A stretch of DNA of 64,000 bases from Gammaproteobacteria bacterium (lineage in GTDB: Bacteria; Pseudomonadota; Gammaproteobacteria; HK1). The DNA is taken from the NCBI GenBank assembly GCA_012103455.1, contig WLWT01000001.1:2859288-2923287 (forward strand). Reading direction: 5' to 3'. Shown here one piece after another: positions 8,564-15,877 of the stretch (position 1 is the first letter of the stretch; each line of letters opens with the position of its first letter). A model generated the notes under the pieces. The model was not told the origin of the DNA, searched no databases, and saw nothing but the letters and a program-made list of their open reading frames with translations. A program made the translations under genes and the position numbers.

Positions 8564-9671
8564 CTACTTCGGCAAAAAGTTACCCGACACAAATTGATAA
8601 AATGTGTTATAGTGATGCTATGAAAAAGACAGACGGTCGCTCACTGCCCCATTCCGCGCGAGAAGCCATCCGCAGGCACGCGGTTGCGCAAGTGTTATCG
8701 GGTGAAAGCCCTGAAAAAGTAATTAAAGCCCTCGGATTTCATCGTTCTTGCATTGACGATTGCTTATCCAGGTATGAGCAAGGTGGTGAGCAGGCGCTGT
8801 CCACCGGCAAGATCACGGGCTGCCCAAGAAAGTGTCCCGATGAATATGCGGATCGCTTACGTGAACGGGTTAAAACGAATCCGTTGCAATTGGATTTTCA
8901 CGATGCCCTGTGGACGCGCTCGATGATTCAGACATGACTGAAAGACAAATTTGGCATCGAAGTCAGCGAGCGCTCGGTGGGCAATAGCCTGTCTCGTTGG
9001 GGGATGAGTGCGCAGCGCCCTCGGTTTAAGGCATACGAGCCAGACCCTGATCAGGTTAAGGTATGGTTAAGAGAAACTTGGCCTGAAGTACAACGAGAAG
9101 CGAAAAGGCGGCGAGCGCGGGTCTATTTTGGCGACGAATCGACGATCCGGTCGGACTATCATCGTGGTACCACTTGGGGGGTACGGGGTGATACGCCGGT
9201 TGTAGCGAAAACGGGTCGGCGCTTTAGCGTGAATAGGCTGTCAGCCGTTTCGCCGAAGGGTCACCTGCGTTTCATGGTGAGCGAATCGCGGGTAACCGCA
9301 GACGTTTTTATCGACTTTCCAAGGCGTTTGCTGCACAACGCCAAGCGAGCGATCTATTTGATTGTTGATGGCCATCCCATTCATCGAGCCAAGAAGGTAC
9401 AAGAATTTGTCCGCAATAGCCAAGGTAAGCTCACGTTAGTATTGTTACCGCCGTATTCACCGGAACTCAATCCTGATGAGCTAGTATGGCATCACGTAAA
9501 AAGCCAACGAATTGGGCGGACAGTGGTGGCTACAAAGGAGCAACGGGTGGCTTTGGCTCGTTCGGTGTTGCACTCACTGCAACACAATACGCAAATAATT
9601 AAACGGTTTTTCTATGAAGAGCATGTCAGATATATTCTGAATTGATATCGGGTAATTTTTTGCCGAATTAG
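8564..9671 (+). mobile_element. IS630-family insertion sequence, both ends present
   Basis: About 1.1 kb, flanked by TA on each side (8562-8563 and 9672-9673), the target duplication typical of IS630/Tc1-mariner. Terminal inverted repeats match at about 23 of 26 positions: left CTACTTCGGCAAAAAGTTAC from 8564, right end reverse-complemented CTAATTCGGCAAAAAATTAC ending at 9671. It sits at the right end of the SNF2/SWIM cargo, 36 bp before the second IS91-like 3' end. Confidence 0.9.
8602..9645 (+). pseudogene. IS630-family transposase with one internal TGA
   Basis: The N-terminal helix-turn-helix half (EKVIKALGFHRSCIDDCL) and the DDE catalytic half are in the same frame but separated by a single TGA at 8935, after ALWTRSMIQT. 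The catalytic acids look intact: FGDES, LIVDGHPIH and the final acidic residue in PPYSPELNPDELVWH. Reading through would give a normal protein of about 347 aa. The family alignment suggests a Leu at the stop position, so this is more likely a recent nonsense mutation than a recoded codon. Confidence 0.85.
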
Positions 9672-9707
9672 TAACATTAGAGTGCTGCAATTCAGGCGAA
9701 CTGCGCG

Positions 9708-10287
9708 TGGCTCGCCTGGCCGCTCTGATACCCCGTCCGCACAGCCCTCTCATCCGCTATCACGGCGTGTTCGCACCCCATGCCCGCCATCGCGCTGGGG
9801 TGCTTGGCAGACCCCGTGCGCGCGCACCCAGCGCAGACGAGGCGCCCAAGGCTGCGCTCGCGCGCGCCGCGATGACCTGGAGGCAGCGGCGGCGGCGCGT
9901 AGACGACGGCGCGTATACAACATTGACATCGGCATCGGCCCGCGCTGCGCTGGGTCGGTCAAGGGGTGGGCGGTGATGACCGAGCCGGGCGTGCTCGCCT
10001 CTATTCTCGCGCACTTCGCCAAGCGAGAAGCCCGCGCACCGCCCGCAGCCGCCTGAGTCTAGCCTCATACTTCCCATCGATGCCGAGCGCCTCGACGGGC
10101 ATCTGTGGGGTTCGGCCCACGGCGGTAAAAGCGGGCCGCCGCGCCTGTCAGAGCGCCGCCCGAGCCGCTGGCAGCGAGCCTCCTGCTTACGTTCTCGATC
10201 CTGGCCCACCTGACCCCGGCACCCAACGGGGACCTCGGGCCATACCGCACGCGCAGAGACAATTGATGGTTTGTAAGAACTATTCGC
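9708..10287 (+). mobile_element. IS91-like element 3' part, copy 2
   Basis: 580 bp that align with 2187-2766 without any gap and with only a handful of base differences. Contains the last part of the broken transposase and the shared 3' terminus (AAGAACTATTCGC). The upstream border at 9708 is abrupt and preceded by unrelated sequence. It cannot encode a transposase and would depend on one supplied in trans. Confidence 0.9.
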
Positions 10288-10377
10288 TGTCAACTAAACT
10301 TTGCGCCTTTGCGCGAGAATTGGAATAAACCGCATGAACGCCGCAACGCAGAGAGAAGAATGTAAGAGAGATTGAGT

Positions 10378-10383
10378 TATAAT
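10378..10383 (+). promoter_or_regulatory. Possible -10 box for the phd-vapC operon
   Basis: TATAAT lies 46 nt before the antitoxin ATG, in an AT-rich stretch. No convincing -35 box is seen at the right spacing, so this is a weak call. A strong ribosome site (AAGGAGGG) precedes the ATG at 10429. Confidence 0.35.
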
Positions 10384-10428
10384 TTTGCTGAGAACTTCAG
10401 AAAACAAATCAGATAAGGAGGGCTAGAG

Positions 10429-10665
10429 ATGACAACACTGACAGTGACAGAAGCACAAGCCAATTTTTCAGACATAGTAGAGCGTGTCTGTGAAGGGGAG
10501 GACATCATTATAACCAAAATGGGAAAGCCTTTAGTGAAAATATCCCCTTGTCCCCCCACTCCAAAAGCTCAGCTTCTTGGCTACATGGAAGGACAAGCTG
10601 TCATTCCTGACGACTTCGATACTTGGCCGGAATTAGAAGCCCGCGCCTTGGGTATTGAAGAATAG
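10429..10665 (+). CDS. Phd/YefM-type antitoxin
   Basis: 78 aa. The N-terminal half has the Phd/YefM DNA-binding fold signature (TVTEAQANFSDIVERVCEGED, then IITKMGKPLVKI). The C-terminal half (DDFDTWPELEARALGIEE) is the acidic toxin-binding tail. It should bind and neutralise the PIN toxin encoded 6 nt downstream and repress its own promoter. Preceded by AAGGAGGG. Small AT-rich toxin-antitoxin modules like this are typical mobile-island cargo. Confidence 0.88.
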   Translation: MTTLTVTEAQANFSDIVERVCEGEDIIITKMGKPLVKISPCPPTPKAQLLGYMEGQAVIPDDFDTWPELEARALGIEE

Positions 10666-10671
10666 GTTATC

Positions 10672-11028
10672 ATGGAATTACTTCTGGATACCCACGTTTT
10701 ACTTTGGACAGTATTTGAGTCGAAAAAGCTTGCATCGGAAGTTGAACAGGCAATTGCTTCCCCAGACAATGTTATCTATGTTAGTATTGTTTCCCTGTGG
10801 GAAATTGGCATTAAACAAAACCTGGGTCGTCTTTCGGTTCCTGCAAGCTTTTTTGAGAGTTTACCTGCTAGGTGTAAGATTCTTGAGCTGAAGGTATCTC
10901 ATATTAAGACTTACAAGGAATTGCCTTTGCACCATCGCGATCCTTTTGATCGGATGTTGGTAGCACAAGCCATGGCGGAAGATTTGGTTTTGGTAACACG
11001 GAATAGCAAGATTGAAGGGCACCTCTAA
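10672..11028 (+). CDS. VapC-type PIN-domain toxin, C-terminus altered by a MITE
   Basis: 118 aa PIN-domain ribonuclease of type II toxin-antitoxin systems. The acidic metal-binding residues are seen in LLLDTHVLLW (first Asp), VSLWEIGIK (Glu) and RDPFDRMLVAQAM (Asp), with LVTRN as the last conserved strand. The reading frame ends KIEGHL because codons after KIE come from the terminal repeat of a 99-bp insertion. Removing it together with one copy of the TGAA duplication restores a normal ending, KIELYDVPILFA. The catalytic core is whole, so activity may be kept or weakened. Confidence 0.85.
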   Translation: MELLLDTHVLLWTVFESKKLASEVEQAIASPDNVIYVSIVSLWEIGIKQNLGRLSVPASFFESLPARCKILELKVSHIKTYKELPLHHRDPFDRMLVAQAMAEDLVLVTRNSKIEGHL

Positions 11029-11115
11029 TAATCCACATTCTGAAATCTGATGATCAATAAAATCAGTCACTTACGCTCTAGCGAAATGTCAAAATCGTAA
11101 TTTTTAGAGGTGCCC
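11017..11115. mobile_element. 99-bp MITE-like element with TGAA target duplication
   Basis: Perfect 12-bp terminal inverted repeats: GGGCACCTCTAA at 11017-11028 and its complement at 11104-11115. Direct TGAA duplications flank it at 11013-11016 and 11116-11119. No coding capacity. The end sequence resembles IS5-group (IS427/IS1031-like) termini, so a full-length partner elsewhere in the genome is likely; that is inference. It sits at the 3' ends of vapC and of the convergent minus-strand gene and changes both. Confidence 0.85.
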
Positions 11116-11478
11116 TGAATTATATGACGTACCAATACTCTTTGCCTGATTTCCTCAATAATCGTCTCCGATACGGATTTACCTTGCACCTGCACCAGTC
11201 GCCTTGCAGATAATTGGTAGGATAATGGTTTCTTAAATCTGCTTAACTAAGCCGGAAGCTAACAGGGCTTGGTGAAAAGCCTCTCTTTTACTTTCTTCAT
11301 CTCGGGGTAGAAGATATTCTTGTACAGCGCGATGGATCTGACGTAATTCCTCTCGCTTCAGACTACTTAATTGCTCAAGTATTTGATTCAGTACCGTATC
11401 GGCAGAAAGTCCCCTAATATGCTTTTCTATTTGCTCTCTAATATTGGTCTTCATTTGTTTAAATATTTTCTCTAACAA
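11067..11478 (-). pseudogene. Small unrecognised gene, frameshifted, convergent to vapC
   Basis: The ORF from 11478 down to 11233 encodes 81 aa (REQIEKHIRGLSADTVLNQI, EELRQIHRAVQEYLLP). It stops at GLVKQI, but after a one-base shift in an ATTT run the frame continues with KKPLSYQLSARRLVQVQGKS and VSETIIEEIR. This looks like one gene with a +1 lesion. The reading then runs into the MITE and ends near 11067. I do not recognise the family; helical and charged, possibly part of another toxin-antitoxin-like unit. Confidence 0.5.
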
Positions 11479-11489
11479 TAGTTTACATT

Positions 11490-11649
11490 AAAGCTGGCCG
11501 CCGCGCCTGTCAGAGCGCCGCCCGATCCGCTGTCAGCGAGCATCCTGCTTACGTTCTCGAGCCTGGCCCACCTGACCCCGGCACCAAACGGGGACCTCGG
11601 TCCATACCGGACGCGCAGAGCCAATTGATGGTTTGAAAGAACTATTCGC
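11490..11649 (+). mobile_element. IS91-like element 3' end, copy 3
   Basis: 160 bp aligning without gaps with 2607-2766 but with about ten base changes, so it is more diverged than copy 2 and probably older. It ends at the same base as the other copies (ACTATTCGC) and marks the right border of the island. Confidence 0.85.
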
Positions 11650-11749
11650 ACACTGCTGAACTAACCCGCAGCCTCATCCGAGATTTGCAGGAATTGCGGC
11701 TTGAAGAGAGCCGGGCACGTATGTAACCAACAGGTTATTTACATAAAAA
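11650..11749 (+). other. Island right flank with a possible gene tail
   Basis: Directly after the IS91-like terminus an open frame reads TAELTRSLIRDLQELRLEES and stops at a TAA near 11725. It resembles the cut C-terminal end of a helical protein whose start was lost to the island. No family can be assigned. Confidence 0.3.
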
Positions 11750-12703
11750 TTGAGATCGGGTAGAGTAGCCGGCAGGCTGGTGTGGCAGTCCTCCGTTTTG
11801 CAATGGAGTATCGTCACTGCCGGCAGCAATATGGCTTTTCTCCAACTGATGGCCGTGGTCGCCGATCCGGGCGCTCAGGTTATTTTGCCGCTGCCTTATT
11901 TCTTCAATCAGCGCATGGCTCTGGAAATACTCGGTATAGAGCCGGTATTGGTGGCCACCGATCACGCATTTCAATTGGACCCGGAGCGGATCGCGGCAGC
12001 CGTGACCGCTAAAACCCGGGCTATAGTCACCGTGTCGCCCAACAATCCGACCGGTGCCGTCTATCCTGAGGCAGCGCTAAAGCAAATCAACGAGTTGTGC
12101 GCGGCCCGCGGCCTCATTCATGTGAGCGATGAGGCTTATCAGCACTTTGTCTTCGAGGGTGCCACGCACTTCTCGCCCGCTAGTGTGAGCGGGGCGGAGG
12201 CGCACACGATTACGCTGTTTTCGCTCAGCAAGTCCTACGGCATCGCGGGTTGGCGGGTAGGCTGCGCGCTGGTGCCGCGGCGGTTGATGCATGACGTGCG
12301 CAAAGTGCAGGACACTAATCTCATCTGTGCTCCGGTGCCGTCGCAGCGGTTGGCGGCGGTGTTGCTGGCTGAGGGCAGCGAGTGGCGCAAGGCGAAGGTG
12401 GCGCAGATCGCAGCGCTGCGCCAGCCACTCATCCGCGCTTTGGCCGCAATGAGCGCACTGCTTGAGGCGCCGGTTACCGAGGGCGCGTTTTATTTCATGT
12501 TGCGCTTGCCTCGAACGGGTCCCGATATGCCGTTGGTGGAGCGCTTGATACGCGAGCACGGTATCGCACTCATTCCCGGCAGCGCTTTCGGCGCGGGTCC
12601 TCAAATGCACTTGCGCTTGGCCTATGGCGCCCTGACCCGCGCATCGCTGGACGACGCCATGGCCCGGTTGCGACAAGGGCTGAGCGCGGCCCGGTGGGTT
12701 TAG
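11750..12703 (+). pseudogene. Class I/II PLP aminotransferase, 5'-truncated
   Basis: The frame matches aminotransferases from VTAGSNMAFLQLMAVVADPG onward. It has SPNNPTGAVYPE, DEAYQHF and the PLP lysine in SLSKSYGIAGWRVG, and a complete C-terminus (LIPGSAFGAGPQMHLRLAYG). The first about 75-80 residues of the family, including the conserved opening of the large domain, are replaced by unrelated sequence from about 11800 upstream, next to the island border. Likely a dead gene unless the truncated form is translated; residues lost include part of the substrate pocket. Substrate not predictable. Confidence 0.75.
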
Positions 12704-12761
12704 CTCTTGATTCAACCGATGTCCAAGAATTCTTCCTGTAATCAGGCACAATGAAAGCACG

Positions 12762-12784
12762 GATGCAGCCCTCTTGGCTGCATC
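12762..12784. terminator. Hairpin downstream of the aminotransferase
   Basis: Perfect 9-bp inverted repeat (GATGCAGCC, loop CTCTT, GGCTGCATC). There is no T run after it on the + strand, so it is a weak terminator candidate at best, or another kind of mRNA hairpin before the nitroreductase gene. Confidence 0.4.
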
Positions 12785-12868
12785 GCAAACGTATACTGTG
12801 GCGCCAGCGGAGCAAGTCCGCCAAAGCGATAGTCATGCGCTCGAACCAGCACACCCGGGTAACCTCCC

Positions 12869-13480
12869 ATGAGCACCGTTTTAGAACTGCGCGAGTCCAG
12901 CCCTCCTTTGGATATCGCCCAAGATGTAGCCCAAGATGTCGCCATGGAGCTATTGCGTAGCCGACGCACCATCCATGATTTCACCACCCAAGAGCCGCCC
13001 GCGGGGCTTATCGAAGAGGCGTTGGAGGTGGCCCGCTGGGCGCCCAACCATCACCTGACCCAACCGTGGCGTTTCTATCTGGTAGGGGCTGAGACGCGTG
13101 AGGCCATCGCCCGGTTAAACGGTGATATGGTGGCTGGTAAAAAAGGCGCGCAAGCGGGCGAAGCCAAGTATGAGCGATGGCGCAATATCCCCGGCTGGCT
13201 GGTGGTCACCTGCGAAAACCACGACGACCCTATACGCGCCAAGGAAGACTACGCCGCAACCTGTTGCGCTATACACAACGTTGCGTTGTTTCTGTGGAGC
13301 CGCGGTCTTGGGGTGAAATGGACCACCGGAGCGGTTACCCGCACAGCGCAATTCTACGATCTGCTGTGGATTGACGAGGCGGTGGAGAGCGTGGTCGGGC
13401 TGGTGTGGTACGGCTACGCCGAACACGTGCCGGTGACGGCCCGCAAAGCGGTCTCGGAAGTGCTGGTCAAGCTGCCCTGA
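12869..13480 (+). CDS. Nitroreductase-family flavoprotein (YdjA-like)
   Basis: 203 aa. FMN-dependent NAD(P)H oxidoreductase fold: MELLRSRRTIHDF (phosphate-binding Arg residues), EALEVARWAPNHHLTQPWRFY, and the C-terminal GLVWYGYAEHVP. The size fits the single-domain nitroreductase family; natural substrate unknown. The N-terminus carries a 12-bp tandem duplication (AQDVAQDV). Start at ATG 12869. Probably transcribed alone or with the downstream DUF938 gene, 48 nt away. Confidence 0.85.
   Translation: MSTVLELRESSPPLDIAQDVAQDVAMELLRSRRTIHDFTTQEPPAGLIEEALEVARWAPNHHLTQPWRFYLVGAETREAIARLNGDMVAGKKGAQAGEAKYERWRNIPGWLVVTCENHDDPIRAKEDYAATCCAIHNVALFLWSRGLGVKWTTGAVTRTAQFYDLLWIDEAVESVVGLVWYGYAEHVPVTARKAVSEVLVKLP
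12917..12940 (+). repeat. 12-bp x2 tandem duplication in nitroreductase
   Basis: GCCCAAGATGTA followed by GCCCAAGATGTC. In frame, giving AQDVAQDV in the variable N-terminus. Confidence 0.8.
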
Positions 13481-13524
13481 GGGTGGCCTGGTCGCGCCAC
13501 ATAGTCGATAAGCGCCGGCTGATC

Positions 13525-13554
13525 CCCCATGCAATTAACCCCCATGCAACTAAC
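13525..13554 (+). repeat. 15-bp x2 tandem duplication over a start codon
   Basis: CCCCATGCAATTAAC then CCCCATGCAACTAAC. The start codon itself is duplicated, giving two in-frame ATGs (13529 and 13544) and an N-terminus MQLTPMQLT. A third, degenerate unit may follow. Confidence 0.8.
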
Positions 13555-14161
13555 CTCTGCGCAATTGATCTCACCGGCGGCGGCACGTAACTTCGAGCCT
13601 ATTTGTGAAGTATTGGCAAGCCTGTTGCCTGACCATGGGCAGGTCTTGGAGATCGCCAGTGGTCCCGGGCAACACGTTTGCGGATTCGGCCGGCGTTTTG
13701 GCCATGTGCAATGGCAGCCTAGTGATGCCGATCCGCGGGCCTTAGCCAGCATTGCCGCCTGGCGTGAAAGCGCAGCGCTCGCCAATGTGCGGCCACCGCT
13801 TCATCTTGATGTGACCGCCCATCATTGGCCGCTGGACTTCAATGCGTTACCGAGTGTCATACTGGCCATCAATCTGTGTCATATCGCCCCCTGGCAGGTT
13901 ACTCTTGGCTTAGTATACGGGGCAGGCCGGTATCTGCACGCTGGCGGCAAGTTACTGGTGTATGGGCCGTTCAAACGGGCAGGTGAGCACACCGCGCCCA
14001 GCAATGCCGCTTTCGATCAATCATTGCGCCGTGCTGATCCGGCACACGGCGTTCGCGATATGGATGAGGTGATTATTTATGCAAACACGCAGGAGCTTAA
14101 CCTTGAGCAGATCCATGCTATGCCTTCGAATAATTTCTTGGTCGAGTTCGAGCACTTATAG
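13529..14161 (+). CDS. DUF938 family SAM-dependent methyltransferase-like protein
   Basis: 210 aa. Begins after SPAAARNFEPICEVLASLLP with the SAM-binding glycine loop LEIASGPGQHVCGFGRRF, then QPSDAD, INLCHIAPW and LVYGPFKRAGEHT, all typical of DUF938. The substrate is not known for the family. Either ATG 13529 or 13544 could be used because the start region is tandemly duplicated. The homocysteine methyltransferase gene follows after 2 nt, so the two are very likely one transcript. Confidence 0.88.
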   Translation: MQLTPMQLTSAQLISPAAARNFEPICEVLASLLPDHGQVLEIASGPGQHVCGFGRRFGHVQWQPSDADPRALASIAAWRESAALANVRPPLHLDVTAHHWPLDFNALPSVILAINLCHIAPWQVTLGLVYGAGRYLHAGGKLLVYGPFKRAGEHTAPSNAAFDQSLRRADPAHGVRDMDEVIIYANTQELNLEQIHAMPSNNFLVEFEHL

Positions 14162-14163
14162 CC

Positions 14164-15108
14164 ATGTCCAGTGACGCGCAACTGCCCAAACCTTTGCAAG
14201 TACTGTTAACCCGGTTGGCGCGGGGTGAGTGCGTTCTGATCGATGGTGCCACCGGTACGGAGCTGGACCGCCGCGGCGCCACCATGGACCAGGAAGCATG
14301 GTGTGCCGTCGCCACGCTTACGCATCCTGAACTGTTGCGCACTATTCACGAGGACTATATACGGGCTGGCGCCCAGTTGATTACCTCCAATACCTACGCC
14401 AACAGCGGCGCCATGCTGACGGCGGCGGGCCGCGCTGGCGAGGTCGGGGAGCTGACCCAACGGGCGGTGGATATCGCGCTTGAAGCCCGCGAGCAGTGCC
14501 GGGCTGGCGATGAAGTGGTGGTGGCCGGCTCCATGTCCCATATGGCGCCGGTTAACCCGGGGTCCCAGGGCCGCGACTGGAGCCGCGTGCCCGAACAAGC
14601 CAAGTGGCAAGCTTATTTGCACGAGACTGCGCAGGCGCTGGCGGCGAGCGGTGTCGATCTGCTGCTGATGGAGATGATGCATGATCCGGTGATGGCGCCT
14701 TTGGCGATCGAGGCGGCACGCGAGACCGGCTTGCCGCTTTGGATCGGTTATTCGGCGAAAGCGGGTGAGGCGGGGCCCGTGGCCTGCTCTTATCCGGATA
14801 TGCGCTTCGCCGAGATGGTCGAACGGGCGCCGCCCACTGCTGCGCAAGTGTGCGGCATCATGCACTCGCCACCCGAGATAAGCGGCGCGGCGCTGGAGGT
14901 ATTGCGTGGATTTACCGATATGCCGTTGATGGTCTATCCCGATAGCGGTCAATTCGAAATGCCGCACTGGAATTTCTCCACCGTTATTTCCGAGGCGGCC
15001 TTCGTAGACTGGTGTTTGCAGTGGCGCGATACCGGAGTACAGGTCTTCGGCGGTTGCTGCGGCTTGGGCCTCACCCATATAGAGGCGCTGGCCAAACATA
15101 TTCGATAG
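14164..15108 (+). CDS. Homocysteine S-methyltransferase family protein
   Basis: 314 aa (beta/alpha)8 barrel that moves a methyl group to homocysteine using zinc. Opens VLIDGATGTELDRRG and ITSNTYANSG. The zinc cysteines are AQVCGIMHSP and the vicinal pair in GGCCGLGLTHIEAL near the C-terminus. The methyl donor (S-methylmethionine, betaine or other) cannot be told from sequence. It lies in a tight operon: 2 nt after the DUF938 gene and overlapping the GNAT start by 1 nt. Confidence 0.85.
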   Translation: MSSDAQLPKPLQVLLTRLARGECVLIDGATGTELDRRGATMDQEAWCAVATLTHPELLRTIHEDYIRAGAQLITSNTYANSGAMLTAAGRAGEVGELTQRAVDIALEAREQCRAGDEVVVAGSMSHMAPVNPGSQGRDWSRVPEQAKWQAYLHETAQALAASGVDLLLMEMMHDPVMAPLAIEAARETGLPLWIGYSAKAGEAGPVACSYPDMRFAEMVERAPPTAAQVCGIMHSPPEISGAALEVLRGFTDMPLMVYPDSGQFEMPHWNFSTVISEAAFVDWCLQWRDTGVQVFGGCCGLGLTHIEALAKHIR

Positions 15109-15653
15109 TGGTTATCGATGCGCGCAAAGCACGGTTCGAGTTGCGCCCGCTGCGGGCCGATGATGCCATGCGCGTCGCCGCGCTCAGCGCAGATAGTGCC
15201 ATCGCCGATGCCATGGTCAACTCACCGCCGCCGGCCCCGGTATCGGAGGTGCGCCGTTTCGTGGAGGCGTGCCAGCGCGGTGAGCAAGTGGGCTCCAGTG
15301 TGTATCGCGCCATCGTGGATGCTGACGAGTTGGTCGGTGTGGTGGCCTTGCACCCTATCGATTCCGTCAACCGCAGTGCTGAATTAATGGTCTGGGTAGG
15401 GCGGGCATTTTGGGGCCGGGGGCTCGCCTCCAAGGCCGTCAACAGCATGGTGCGCGATGCTTTTGAATGCCATGGCCTCAACCGTATCTATGCGTATCAC
15501 CTGTGGCGCAGCAAGGCGCCCGCGCGGGTGTTGGCGGCAGCGGGTTTCGTACGCGAGGGGGTGTTGCGCCAAGCTAGGTTGAGGAAAGGCGGCTTCGAGG
15601 ACGTGGTGCAGTGTGCGTTGCTGCACGAGGATTGGCGCTCTAGCTTCCTGTAA
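15108..15653 (+). CDS. GNAT acetyltransferase (RimJ/RimL-like)
   Basis: 181 aa from a GTG at 15108 that shares its first base with the stop of the previous gene (TAGTG). The longer frame upstream is only overlap with that gene. GNAT motif A is seen in ELMVWVGRAFWGRGLASKAV with the acetyl-CoA loop R-G-x-G-x-A. The YAYHLWRSKAPARVLAAAGF and REGVLRQARL segments fit RimJ/L-type N-acetyltransferases. Target not predictable. Confidence 0.82.
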   Translation: MVIDARKARFELRPLRADDAMRVAALSADSAIADAMVNSPPPAPVSEVRRFVEACQRGEQVGSSVYRAIVDADELVGVVALHPIDSVNRSAELMVWVGRAFWGRGLASKAVNSMVRDAFECHGLNRIYAYHLWRSKAPARVLAAAGFVREGVLRQARLRKGGFEDVVQCALLHEDWRSSFL

Positions 15654-15663
15654 CGGTTTATTG

Positions 15664-15688
15664 ACCCACTGGTCACTGACCACTGGGT
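15664..15688. repeat. 25-bp near-perfect inverted repeat after the GNAT gene
   Basis: ACCCACTGGTCA, a central C, then TGACCACTGGGT; the arms differ at one position. No T run follows, so it is either a weak terminator or a binding-site-like palindrome at the end of the operon. Confidence 0.5.
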
Positions 15689-15877
15689 TGTCGAACTGGG
15701 CTACTGACGGCCTGGACGCCCCTCGATCAGTGCAAACCCCGTGTCGGTGGCGACAATGTCCCATCCGGGATCGCGCGACTCATCCGGATCTGCGCAGCAG
15801 TTATTAGCCAGCGCGTCTTGTTCCAGTAGGTGCTGGAGGCGCCGGCGGGTAGTTGCGGATGAGGGTGGAGGAATGCA

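Noticed and set aside
8935..8937. TGA read as Trp or as a programmed stop in the IS630 transposase
   Set aside because: Many genes here end in TGA, and the aligned family residue looks like Leu rather than Trp.
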